Positions 1 to 16,933 of a DNA stretch of 64,000 nt are shown here, piece by piece. The notes under the pieces were generated by a model. That model was not told the DNA's origin, ran no database searches, and saw only the letters and a program-made list of their open reading frames with translations. Where the stretch lies: positions 18,650,620 to 18,714,619 of the forward strand of contig NW_024040485.1 of the NCBI RefSeq assembly GCF_014851395.1, read 5' to 3'. This stretch comes from Micropterus salmoides. Lineage: Eukaryota; Chordata; Actinopteri; Centrarchiformes; Centrarchidae. Both the position numbers and the translations under genes were made by a program. Within the stretch, counting starts at the first letter, position 1. Each line of letters opens with the position of its first letter.

Positions 1-96
1 TGTTACACTACCTTTCTTGCCTATAGTTGGTGTACATTAAGGTGTGTAGAACTGCAGGTCTGACACTGCTGGTAATGTTTCTGACCTGCAAAAAAA

Positions 97-97
<1 letters not shown>

Positions 98-134
<37 letters not shown>
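98..134. repeat. (TG)n/(TA)n microsatellite
   Basis: A short TG run passes into TA dinucleotides and then directly into the assembly gap. Together with the TA-rich repeat after 2128 it suggests that the Tc1 at 637-2127 sits inside one original microsatellite. Confidence 0.9.
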
Positions 135-634
135 NNNNNNNNNNNNNNNNNNNNNNNNNNNNNNNNNNNNNNNNNNNNNNNNNNNNNNNNNNNNNNNNNN
201 NNNNNNNNNNNNNNNNNNNNNNNNNNNNNNNNNNNNNNNNNNNNNNNNNNNNNNNNNNNNNNNNNNNNNNNNNNNNNNNNNNNNNNNNNNNNNNNNNNNN
301 NNNNNNNNNNNNNNNNNNNNNNNNNNNNNNNNNNNNNNNNNNNNNNNNNNNNNNNNNNNNNNNNNNNNNNNNNNNNNNNNNNNNNNNNNNNNNNNNNNNN
401 NNNNNNNNNNNNNNNNNNNNNNNNNNNNNNNNNNNNNNNNNNNNNNNNNNNNNNNNNNNNNNNNNNNNNNNNNNNNNNNNNNNNNNNNNNNNNNNNNNNN
501 NNNNNNNNNNNNNNNNNNNNNNNNNNNNNNNNNNNNNNNNNNNNNNNNNNNNNNNNNNNNNNNNNNNNNNNNNNNNNNNNNNNNNNNNNNNNNNNNNNNN
601 NNNNNNNNNNNNNNNNNNNNNNNNNNNNNNNNNN
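135..634. other. Assembly gap (500 N)
   Basis: Exactly 500 Ns, a conventional placeholder length, so the true distance is unknown. The gap begins in a TA microsatellite and ends one base before the TA target site of a Tc1 element. Confidence 0.99.
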
Positions 635-636
635 TA

Positions 637-2127
637 ACTCAGCAAAAAAAGAAACGTCCCTTTTTCAGGACTGTGTATTTCAACAATAATGTTATAAAAA
701 TCCAAACAACTTTACAGATCTTCATTGTAAAGGGTTTAAACAATGTTTCCATGCATGTTCAATTTACCATAATCAATTAATTAACATGCACCTGTGGAAT
801 GGTCATTAAGACCTTAACAGCTTACAGAGAGTAGGCACTTAAGGTCACAGTTCTAAAAACGCAGGACACTAAAGAGACTTGTCTACCGACTGTGAAAACA
901 CCCAAAGAAAGATGCCCAGGGTCCCTGCTCATCTGCGTGAACGTGCATTAGGCATGCTGCAGGGAAGCATGAGGACTGCTGATGTGGCCAGGGCAATAAA
1001 TTGCCATGTCCGCACTGTGAGACGCCTACGACAGCGCTACAGGGAGACAGGAAGGACAGCTGATCATCCTCGCAGTGGAAGACCACGTGTAACAACACCT
1101 GCACAGGATCGGTATATCCGAATATCACACCTGCGTGACAGGTACAGGATGGCCACAACAACTGCCCGAGTCACACCAGGAACACACAATCCCTCCATCA
1201 GTGCTCAGACTGTCCGCAATAGGCTGAGAGAGGCTGGACTGAGGGCTTGTAGGCCTGTTGTAAGGCAGGTCCTTACCAGACATCACCAGCACCAACGCCG
1301 CCTATGGGCACAAACCCACCTTCGCTGGACCAGACAGGAATGGCAAAAAGTGCTCTTCACTGATGAGTCACGGTTTTGTCTCACCAGGGGTGATGGACGG
1401 ATTCGTGTTTATCGTCGAAGGAATGAGCGTTACACCGAGGCCTGTACTCTGGAGCGGGATCGATTTGGAGGTGGGGGGTCCGTCATGGTCTGGGGCGGTA
1501 TATCACATCACCATCGGACTGAGCTTGTTGTCATTGCAGGCAATCTCAATGCCTTGCGGTACAGGGAAGACATCCTCCTCCCTCATGTGGTACCCTTTAT
1601 GCATGCTCATCCGGAGATGATCCTCCAGCAGGACAATGCCACCAGCCATACTGCTCGTTCTGTGCGTGAGTTTCTGCATGACAGCAATGTCAGTGTTCTG
1701 CCATGGCCAGCGAAGAGCCCGGATCTCAATCCCATTGAGCACGTCTGGGACCTGTTGGATCGCAGGGTGAGGGCTAGGGCCATTCCCCCCAGAAATGTCC
1801 AGGAACTTGCAAGTGCCTTGGTGGAAGAGTGGGGTAACATCTCACAGCAAGAACTGACAAATCTGGTCCAGTCCATGAGGAGGAGATGCACTGCAGTACT
1901 TCAAGCAGCTGGTGGCCACACCAGATACTGACTGGCACTTTTGATTTTGAGCCTCCCTTCATTCAGGGACAGATTATTCTCTTTCTGTTAGTCACATGTC
2001 TGTGAAACATTTTTCGTTTATGTCTTATGGTGTTGACTCTTTTAGTGTTCATACAAATATTTACACACATTAAGTTTACTGAAAGAAAAACAGTTGAAAG
2101 TCAGAGGACGTTTCTTTTTTGCTGAGT
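637..2127 (+). mobile_element. Complete Tc1/mariner transposon
   Basis: A DNA transposon of 1491 bp. Both ends carry the inverted repeat ACTCAGCAAAAAA followed by a GAAACGTCC-type block. The left copy starts at 637 and the right copy ends at 2127. TA dinucleotides at 635-636 and 2128-2129 are the expected target-site duplication of this superfamily. The element holds one uninterrupted transposase gene. It sits within a TA/TG microsatellite, a natural target-rich site. Full length, clear ends and an open reading frame indicate a young insertion. Elements with this terminal sequence are, as I recall, widespread in teleosts. Confidence 0.93.
912..1931 (+). CDS. Tc1 transposase (DD34E), intact reading frame
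   Basis: A 339-residue transposase that would cut and paste the surrounding element in the nucleus. The first ATG is at 912; reading frame upstream to 879 has no other ATG, and the resulting length matches the roughly 340 residues usual for Tc1. The N-terminal half has two helix-turn-helix (paired-like) DNA-binding regions, about residues 5-50 and 95-115, linked by a Gly-Arg-Pro-Arg (AT-hook-like) motif at 56-59. The catalytic triad is visible: D151 in LFTDESRF, D241 in QQDNATSH and E276 in NPIEHVW. Thirty-four residues separate the second Asp from the Glu, so this is DD34E. The protein ends in the family-typical GGHTRY. There is no stop or frameshift, so the product could be functional. Activity cannot be judged from sequence alone. 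Confidence 0.93.
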   Translation: MPRVPAHLRERALGMLQGSMRTADVARAINCHVRTVRRLRQRYRETGRTADHPRSGRPRVTTPAQDRYIRISHLRDRYRMATTTARVTPGTHNPSISAQTVRNRLREAGLRACRPVVRQVLTRHHQHQRRLWAQTHLRWTRQEWQKVLFTDESRFCLTRGDGRIRVYRRRNERYTEACTLERDRFGGGGSVMVWGGISHHHRTELVVIAGNLNALRYREDILLPHVVPFMHAHPEMILQQDNATSHTARSVREFLHDSNVSVLPWPAKSPDLNPIEHVWDLLDRRVRARAIPPRNVQELASALVEEWGNISQQELTNLVQSMRRRCTAVLQAAGGHTRY

Positions 2128-2392
<265 letters not shown>

Positions 2393-4317
2393 AAACAGTG
2401 GAACCCCTCTTGTAACCTGCTGTTTTGTGTGTGTTTGTGTGTGCTGTTTGTTTTGACTTGGGACCTGTGCTGGCTCTCTCATCAAGTATGCATTTGGAAT
2501 ATATGCTGCAGCAGAGATGCCTAATAGAGAAGGCAGAAGAAGAGAGTTGAATACGTCATACCTCCAGCTTCCACTTCTCCCCTGTTTATCGTCGCACTTG
2601 CCAATTACTGCTTTTCACACTTGTCTGTTTCAGCCTGCTCTTCCTCCACATCTCTTCCCTTTCACTCTCTTTCTACCCACCCACTAAATTCCCCCACTCG
2701 TGTCCTCATTCATAGCCCTAGTCATTCACATCCCTCGCTCCCCAGTTTCCACCAAATTGAACGTCATTCATAACTCTCTCTCTCTCAGTCCCCTGCAGTC
2801 TGGAAAAGAAGAGCTGTTGAGAGTCTCAGCAGTCCTCCTCACACTGCAGGTAGCCTCAGAACAACACAGATATCACTACAGTGACATTCACAGCTCCTCT
2901 TGCGGTTCCTGTTTCCATGACCATATAAGTACTTCCTCTTGGCTGAATGACTGACATCACAGTGTTAGCCTGACTCTTGAGCAGTTGCAGGAAGCACCAG
3001 TGAAAGGTCACAGGCCTTTTATTTCAAAAGGTGGAGATTGGATGTGTTAAAAGGGAGCCTGTTGGGAGACACTGAAAATCATAACTTCTGTGTCTCACAC
3101 ACACAGTGTGACTTCTCACATCCTCTACTTCTTTCTGGCTTTTCTCATACATATACAAAGAACACCCAGTTCCTGCCAAACAGGAAGTGGTCATGATTCA
3201 GTGAGAACAGACTATTGTGTGTGTTTCGGTGTGTGTATCTCATGCTGCACAGTCCAGTCCGGTCCAATTCTCTGTCACTAGTGCAGCAGATGATGCAACA
3301 CAACCGTCCTGTATCCGTCCTCTAGTGTGCACTGGCTTATGCAGATGACTGAAAGAAGTGAAGACAGAACTGAATCAAAGATAAATAAGTTTCCTTACGA
3401 CGTATCAGACAAGCAGCTGGGAGACTGGATGAATCAAAGTGTGTGTGTGTCTGTCAGAGAGCGATGGAGAGTAGCAATGAGGCATCAGCATATTGTAGCA
3501 GCAGACCAGAGGAGGGGATGAAGCATGCAGAATTAATCACCATCTTCATCCACCAGCCTGTCTCAGACGCTGACTCACTCTTCATTAGCAACTTCACTGC
3601 TGTCAGCTGCTCACTGGTGGCCCAAATGCAGACTGCAAACCGCGTCATTTCAGTACAAACTACTGTGACTATTTTGGAGCACCTGTTGGAAGCACACCCA
3701 GAAAGTCTACAAATTTGAAAGGATTGATGCAACTCTACACATTTTTATTTTTATTTTTTAATTCAATTTAGAGCAGTGTGAAATTGCCACAAGGCTACAG
3801 TTCTGTTCTGAAGTGCTAGTTCCACCTAGTGTATTGACAGTCATTATGATAAACATGTGTCTTTATGTTATAAATTGTCAACACCTGCACCATTTTGATA
3901 CAAAAGCAGACAACAGGTTTAGCCGGTTTATGTAGCTGCAACAGATAGTCTATCAATATGCACTGCCACACTATAAATGAGAAAGGTAGTGTTTAATGGA
4001 GTTTGCAGTTAAAATTTTAGTATAAAATGTTTTCCACAGTTAAAACTGACTGGTCTCCCTATTAGAAGTTCGGTATTCAACTGTAGGTCGACCAAGAGCC
4101 TAGCCACTTCATACCTCCCCCGATTGTGGGAATGCATGAACGCAGTGTGAAAGGACATTTCGAAGTTTGGATTCGGGCTTACGGCTCATATCCTTGGTGA
4201 GAGTGTGATTTTTAATTAGGCTTTTAATTAATTTTCTCATGCGATTACGCTTGGTACAGATGTCACAATTAGATATTTACTTCAATCATTCAGCCCTAAA
4301 CGTCTCCTTATTGTATT
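2393..4317. other. Non-coding stretch, no feature recognised
   Basis: Intron-like sequence with pyrimidine-rich patches and short TG/CA runs. No reading frame here shows a recognisable domain or splice-bounded exon. Confidence 0.6.
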
Positions 4318-4608
4318 GTAAACCTGTATTTGTAAATGCTCCGTACTTGTATAGCGCCTTTCTAGTCTTTTCGACCACTCAAAGCGCTTTTACACTACAT
4401 CTGCATTCACCAGTCACACACATTCATACACTGAGCCTAAGTGCTCAAACGGAAACTAACATTCACACTCACTCAGGGGCAATTCAGTGTCGTTCAGTAT
4501 CTTGCCCAAGGACAGTTCGACACGCAACCAGGGGGAGCTAGGGATTGAACCGCCGACCTTCCGATTAACGGCCAACCCGCTCTACCTCCTGAGCCACAGC
4601 CACCCCAT
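4318..4608 (-). repeat. tRNA-derived SINE
   Basis: On the minus strand the element begins near 4608 with a tRNA-like head. An A-box-like segment (TGGCTCAGGAGGTAGAG, 4581-4597) and a B-box-like segment (GGTTCAATCCC, 4541-4551) are the internal RNA polymerase III promoter. The head is followed by a unique body and a tail with AAAGCGCTTTGAGTGGTC and GCGCTATACAAGTAC blocks, which recur at the 3' ends of many fish SINEs and LINEs. It is non-autonomous and would depend on a partner LINE. The head lacks a foldable full tRNA, so it is not called a tRNA gene. Confidence 0.8.
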
Positions 4609-6767
4609 ATTTTGTGATCAGTTAGCAAAGCAATTTATTCATAATGTGCAGCACATATACATCTCAGAGCGAATTTCTAGCAACATGTCTGATTCAGACC
4701 ACTGATTCAGATTAGACTATGCAGACACTACACTGCAGAGAGCCATGCCATTTCCTCCAGTAGGGATCAATATATGCTTGGTCAGCCCTAAAGCTCCCAT
4801 ACTGGGCCGGTCCTCGTCTGTAAAACGTGATCCGTACTGCATAATCACACCAAGGTCAGGCAATAAGGCCATTTACATATAGACACAAGCGCCTTGAACA
4901 GACAAACCCCCATGCGCACCAGGCAGAAAATTAACCAGTCAAGTCTGAGTCTGTGCGGGTGTGTGTGCGTGTTTGAAACTCGAATACCTGTGCTGTTTCA
5001 GCCATTTCATTTTGTCACAGACGTGGTCTTGGCAGGTGGTTAATTGAAAATGCCTATACTGCTGTTACCTTCTATTCCCCCTCTACACAATGATGCGTGT
5101 GTGCTTGTGTGTTTATTTGTGTTCTTGTTCACAGCATGTGTCAGACTATCCACCAACATTACACTTACTGGGACACTGAGATTTTTTAGTTTTGGCCTCA
5201 TTTAAATCTTACCACACATATTTAGAAGAAACGGCTGAGACGCATTTTTCAGGCATTTTTCAATGTCATCGTAGCATCTATCTTGTGCTAATTGTAATGA
5301 AATCTCTCATTACAATTAGCACAAGATAGATGCTATGATGCTACGAATAATCTTTGTCAGCTTGTCTCTGTATAACAGTTATACTGTGCTGTGTTTTCCT
5401 GCTGAGGTACTCTGCGCTGAATCCTCATTGCATGCAGTGAGAAGGAAGAGCCTTTCAGTAAAAGTGATGTCTCGGTGTGTCTTCCATCTTATAGTTTCAT
5501 ACAGAATGTTAATCGGGGAGTGGAATAAACTAGAGCTGTATGCAGTTAGATACATGTAGTAGTTTGTCTACAGTATGTATGTATGTATGTATAGAGCACA
5601 GCTAAAGGTGGATTAATCACAGATTAAAGGGAGCCGAGAAATGATTCCTGTGAACTTGATCGCGCACGCGCGCACACACACACTAACATGCCCGCAGTTT
5701 CTTGCTGAATCATGACCTTCCTTTCTGTTTCCTCTCGTCTGACTGACTGAAAGATTAAAACACTGCCAGTCAGTGATTATATACACACACACACACACAC
5801 ACACACGAAAGCACATACTTTCTTGTTAGAAAAGCCTGATGGAAAAATAAATATTGGTACCTCTGCAACTGACTCAGCGGGGCAATAATGAATATCAAGG
5901 GGAGTTAGAGGGGAAAGCTGTTGACAGACGCAGCTGTTAACACAACTGTGCAAACAGACAGACATGGACAAGCTACCCCAGTTCACTGTAACTCGTGTAG
6001 GTAGTATGACCTGACAAAGGCTGTGATGATATGGATATTTCCACTGCGGTAATAAGACGGCACACTCTAAATATTGAAACTAATTCAGAGAGCTGGTATA
6101 TTGCATCTGCTTTTGGGGAGAAATACCAGTTTATTTTCATAATTATTTTATTTCATGTGCCAAATGTATCATACAGTTGGTATACTAGCCTATTGTGAAC
6201 AACTGTGATCAGAGCCTGTGGTGTGAGCACAGTGCTGGTGATTTTCAATATGACAGCTGTGGCACGGTGAAAGCTTGGTAATGTGTTGGTGTTCAGCCAA
6301 ACTGTAAGAGACTGTAATTAAGCTACAGACTCACAGACAGGAGACAATTTAAAGGAAAAACCTGAATAAATAGATGGAGAAGGATGTTAAAAAGTGTCCC
6401 ATTAATTTCCCAAATAGATAATGTTAAGTGACTGGTAGCGGTTGAATCATTAGTACAAACAATGAGCAACTGTGTTAGAAAATACCTGTATCTTTAATTA
6501 AAAAGTCAAAGTTATAAGCCTGCATACTTAAACACAAGTAAAGAACTTAACTACAAATCCCAAGGGGCGTTTTGGTGAGAAACTCCAACTTACTCACATT
6601 CTGTTAGTAAAAACTACAAGATTACACTTTTTAGACAACTGATAGTATGTATCATGTAGTACTGTAGTAATTAACTTTCAGATTCTGGGTCTGTTTTGGG
6701 TAATAACTAAGAAACATAACATAAATATCATTACAGTATCTGAGATATATATTAAAATAACAATGCT
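4609..6767. other. Non-coding stretch with one strong hairpin and a CA repeat
   Basis: No coding exon recognised. It contains the hairpin at 5267-5340 and a (CA)n run at about 5783-5806; otherwise AT-rich intronic sequence. Confidence 0.6.
5267..5340. repeat. Near-perfect inverted repeat (34-bp stem, 6-nt loop)
   Basis: The left arm 5267-5300 and right arm 5307-5340 are reverse complements over 34 positions with a single difference (base 5 of the left arm), which would be a G-U wobble in RNA. The loop is AATCTC. Flanking bases do not extend the pairing. The sharp boundaries and short loop fit a template-switch mutation that copied one arm from the other. A transcribed hairpin cannot be excluded. 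Confidence 0.9.
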
Positions 6768-7065
6768 AAGGGTCTATAGCCATGCTAGCAGCTCTGTGAG
6801 GCGGCACTTTCAGCTAAATGCTAACACCTACATGCTAACATGCTCACAATGACAATGCTAATATGCTGATCAGGGATAAGGCCTGAGTACACCACATAGC
6901 ATACTGACATTTGCTTATTAGAAAAGAAAAGCTGTGGCTGGTGGTAATAGTTTTGATGACGGGTGATATTTCATGTCATCTTGAGGGCACCATGAATGTC
7001 TGATGACCTTTTCATGGCAATGAATCCAGTAATTGTTGAGATATTTCAGTCTTAACCCGACTGAC
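6768..7065. repeat. Dispersed fish repeat, copy A
   Basis: The segment has repeated 'GCTAACATGCT'-like words, then a stretch ending in a conserved block about a gene-desert repeat ('CATGAATGTCTG', 'TGTTGAGATATTTCAGTC'). The same order of words is found at 54945-55340, so both are copies of one interspersed family. No reading frame or terminal repeats were seen. The family is common in percomorph fish as I recall; its class is uncertain. Confidence 0.65.
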
Positions 7066-7189
7066 GTAGCAACTTAACAGTAGGCAAAACACTTCCAGAA
7101 TCAGTGTCCTCTTCCACTCCGCAACTCTGTGAGGGATGTGAAATGTTTAATGAGTTGAGTGAAAATGATGTGATTCATACTGTATGTTG

Positions 7190-7340
7190 TGGTATATGCG
7201 GTCACCAGATCATAACCCCGTTGAACACCTATGGGAGATTATAGACCGACAATCATCACCAACACCAAATGAAGGAATAAATTTATTTTGGAAGAATGGT
7301 GTTCATCCCTGCAGTAGAGATCCAGAGATTTTAATTTGTC
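7190..7340 (+). pseudogene. Truncated Tc1/mariner transposase remnant
   Basis: A short frame near 7199-7250 reads SPDHNPVEHLWEIIDRQ, the conserved C-terminal catalytic region of Tc1 transposases with the third acidic residue in VEHLW. About 45 residues on, a different frame reads FIPAVEIQRF, the usual next block of the family, so a frameshift separates them and a stop follows. Neither the N-terminal DNA-binding domains nor terminal inverted repeats are present nearby. It is a dead fragment, older than and different in family from the two larger Tc1 copies in this window. Confidence 0.8.
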
Positions 7341-13280
<5,940 letters not shown>

Positions 13281-13615
13281 CTCCACCCACTCCTCCTCTA
13301 TCAACACGATCTATGAGTCATCTGATCCAAAAGGTGAGATGCAACATTCAATAGATTATTTTCATCTTGTCTTGCCACATGAGAGGCTATCTCAACTTTT
13401 CTTTTGTCCTCTTTTTATTTCCCACCTTTAGCTTTCATTCAATTCAAAATTGAGACCTTGTTGCTTGTGATGGATTTTGTGCGGTCCGTGGTCATGTCTA
13501 AATAGGCTGCCCCCCCTGAACACGCTTTATATGAGCCCCATATTGTCCTCTGGAGTGGGAAGTTTCCATCACAGTTTGTGCTCATGATTGTACAGCCACT
13601 TGAACAAATAGAGAG

Positions 13616-13617
<2 letters not shown>

Positions 13618-13651
<34 letters not shown>
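13618..13651. repeat. (TG)n microsatellite
   Basis: Uninterrupted TG dinucleotides about 260 bp upstream of the eef1akmt4 exon at 13910. Confidence 0.95.
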
Positions 13652-13653
<2 letters not shown>

Positions 13654-13909
13654 TCTTTTTTTGTCTCATCAATCACAGGAGAGGTGGTCCCAGTCACAGC
13701 AGTCTTTGTTGTCATGATGGGAACTTGGTATTGTTGCTATATTGATCGCATCATCATTTACTCATACATGAAAAACGTATTGGGGATTTGAGTCATCAGA
13801 GACATCTTGGTTTCAGTCTCTCCCTCTTAGTTCTTCCTCCAATATTTCTTCCTTTCAGGGCCTATTTCCTCTCCCAACATGGTTTTTTCTCTCCTCTCTT
13901 TTCCTTCAG

Positions 13910-14193
13910 GTTGTGGAAATAGCAGTATGAGTGGCGACATGTACAGTGCCGGCTACCACTCCATCACCAACATGGACTACTCCTCAGTGTGCATCAGTAC
14001 AATGAGTGCCAGGTACAGCGACTGCCCGGGTATGACCTGGCACCAGATGGACGTCAGCCAGCTCTCCTTCCCTGATGCGTCTTTCGATGTCATCCTAGAG
14101 AAAGCCACGCTGGACTCCATCATGGTGGAAGAGAAGTCACCATGGGAGGTGTCCCATCAGACCGCCTGTTTCATTCACAAGGCACTCGCAGAG
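13910..14193 (+). CDS. eef1akmt4: eEF1A lysine methyltransferase 4, internal exon (SAM-binding core)
   Basis: Exon of 284 bases. The acceptor is a pyrimidine tract ending TTCCTTCAG at 13909; the donor GAG|GTATTG starts at 14194. The first two bases complete a Gly codon, then come 94 codons. The exon starts at CGNSSMS, the glycine-rich motif I that binds S-adenosylmethionine. Next are MDYSSV (the acidic motif that contacts the SAM ribose), MTWHQMDVSQLSFPDASFD (motif II region) and VILEKATLDSIM, then a helix ending HKALAE. These match vertebrate EEF1AKMT4, a seven-beta-strand cytosolic methyltransferase that methylates a lysine of translation elongation factor eEF1A. In mammals the same exon can also be spliced into downstream ECE2 as a read-through transcript. 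The reading frame is open throughout. The upstream exon is not in view. Confidence 0.93.
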
Positions 14194-16899
14194 GTATTGT
14201 TAAAAATCAGTGAATCCTCACAAGGCTTGAATATTTGTTGAATTGAGATCCTGAGTTTTATTGGAAATTGTGGCTCTAGACTCTGGGATTTTTAGCCTAA
14301 GCATACTTGCATCTCTGTTCTGTTCTGCGTTCAATGTGTTTACGCACTGAAACAAAGGTGGCAAAAATGGCACCTTTATAGCTCCGCTGTGTCACAGAAG
14401 TGTGAACAAAGCGGAGTACAAAATCTTTAACTTAAAACTATGCAGGCTGTTCAACAAGTGGCCTAATCAAACATGCAGGTTGCCACCCCCATTAAAGCAT
14501 TAGAAATCTCGAAAGTTTTAACTAAACAAAAGAGCAATTATAGGGAGCCTCAAACCACCGAAACAACAGGCCAAAATGGCTGTGTGCGACACACGTTTCT
14601 TCGCTGACATGGACACTGCATGTGGTACTAAAACCACTGTAGTAAAAGGATGCTGACAAACGAAAGTCCATTCAGATTCAGGTCTGTGACTTGGTTTATA
14701 TGGATGGGTCTGAGCCAGTTGGAACCCTAAGAAAACAAGGCCCAATTCCTAAAGAACCTGCAGTTAATTTGACCCAGTTTTTGTTCAGGTTCCAACGTCT
14801 GTAGGTGAGTATAAGCAAAGTCCTTATAGACAAGTCATGCCACTCGGCAGCCATCTTGGTAACGCCTCCGGGCAGCTATTTCGGACTAACAAGACCAGGC
14901 TCCTATCTGAATAAATGGGGAGAGAGCCAGAACTGCAGTTTTACTGGTCACTAGGACATAAAAACTACATGAATAGAATCACCATTAAAATCTAACAAAT
15001 GATTTTGCACCAAAATAAGGTTTAAAAAGCGTTTTTCCCAACTGGTTTTATGCGCAGTAGAAGTAAATACAAACCCTTACGTCAGTGTTTTCTTTTTATC
15101 TGTTTTTCCATTTTGATTTTAAATAAAAAAACAAGTTTTTTTTTTTTTTTTTTTTTTTCCGATTCGGTTTTGAAACGAAATAAACAAAAAAAACCATACA
15201 TGGATTCTGTTACTATGCCCTCCAGACATACAGAAGTTCTTCTAAACCGTTTTTGGGACAGTCTCTCTGGTTAAAAACAAAGTTTAGCTCCTAATAAGTA
15301 AGATTCAATAATATCCATAGCCTGGTTCACTTCTATACTACAGGAGTTGGAAGATGTTTTTCTTTTTGGAAGACTTGCATTTATTTTCTTGTATGGCAGT
15401 GATACATATAACAAAAAGCCTACTTTAAATATAAACTAGATTGGTCTGTCCTCTGTCAGTATTGTACAAGCCACGAGCTCTGCCACAATAAGGGTTTATC
15501 TGCAAATGACTTCTCTCTGACAGTAAAATTGGTGGCACTTTACATTTCCACTCTATTTCCACTGCCCATCATTTGACTTACATGACGTTGAGAGTCCTTC
15601 AGCTGCTGGCTGCAGCGCTAACCACCACTGTGTCAATGACAGTGTTTTGGCTATTAGCCACGCTTGACCTTGACACGCTAAGATGAGAGAACACTGCTAT
15701 CAAGTGAAGTAGGTGACTCCCGAGCTCTGTATGGAAGAAGAATTACTCATGATGTACTCACTGCTGCATTTGGATCACTGCTAAATGAGTGATAATTCAA
15801 AGTTTAGTTTGTAATTACAGGTATTGTTTAGGCTCACTATACAGACTTAACATATTATTACAGTAAATGCAAGAGTGGAAAAGGTCAGATTGTGTGAGTC
15901 ATTTTAATGGAAGCAGGTAGCGAGGACTAAGGGCGACTAACGTTAAAGCAAATTTAAACCGATAAAAGAATGCTGTTTAATACTTTTTACTAGATATTTT
16001 GTATTTACATAAATGAAAGTATTTTGGTCCTTTTTTTTGTTGAATATTCCACTGAAAATGTCAGTGGGCCACCAGCATAGTGTAGATGCTGATGATTAGG
16101 ATTTGGCATTAAGTAGGAAAAAAATGCTTCAATTAATTGATTAAAAAAAAGTTTGATAAACAGATGCTGCTACTGGTTGCACTCTGATGGATAGTTGTGT
16201 GGTGTTAACATGGAAAGAAATGCACAAACAAAGGAAAGGAAGAAGACTGCAAGCAAGCAAACAGGGAAAGCACAATTTAAAATACTTTACGTATACGTTT
16301 TTCAGGCCTCAAGGATACACACAGAGTTTTTCTCGAGAAACACCTTTTCTTTTTGTGTGTTATTTCACCATGCAGTAATACAAGCTGTCAATATTATTGA
16401 TGAAAGATATTAAAAAATATATTATCAGTCTGAAGTATTTGAAGGATCTTTTGATCACCCCAAGTAAACAATTGCTTATACTGGGCTCTATGGGTCAAGT
16501 CTTGAAGGGCAGTGTCTGACAATAGCAACACACACAAGCAAAGGTAGAAAGTGTCCTGGGTGTTTTCCTCTAGCAGAAGGAAGTATTAAAGAAGGATCAG
16601 CTAGCGTCTTTGGGGGACAGATGGGAGGATTTGAAGTGAAGCTGAACTCATGAAGCAGCCCCTGTTTGAAAGCCATTACAGTAAGAGAGTCTGGCTTCTC
16701 CCTCGTCATCACCTGCTTCTTTTCACACATTCTCTTCTTCTCACTTCTGCCTCTCTCTCCGTTTTTCCCCTCATTTCCACTTGTGTTTCTCTCACCTGCT
16801 CTATGGTCAGGGCTGTGTGGAGACAGTAATGTGTGATTGTGTTTATATTGTCTTTCTGATGCACTCTGAGCGTTGTGCATCTTTATATGTGTAAATACT

Positions 16900-16933
<34 letters not shown>

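Noticed and set aside
27..780. Open frames of about 180-226 codons spanning the N run
   Set aside because: They are open only because the gap has no stop codons; the flanks encode dinucleotide repeat residues.
4541..4600. Possible tRNA gene (A and B boxes on the minus strand)
   Set aside because: The cloverleaf is not complete and the head continues into a SINE body and tail.
16488..16880. 130-codon minus-strand frame
   Set aside because: No domain, low-complexity charged residues from a purine-rich region, no splice sites.
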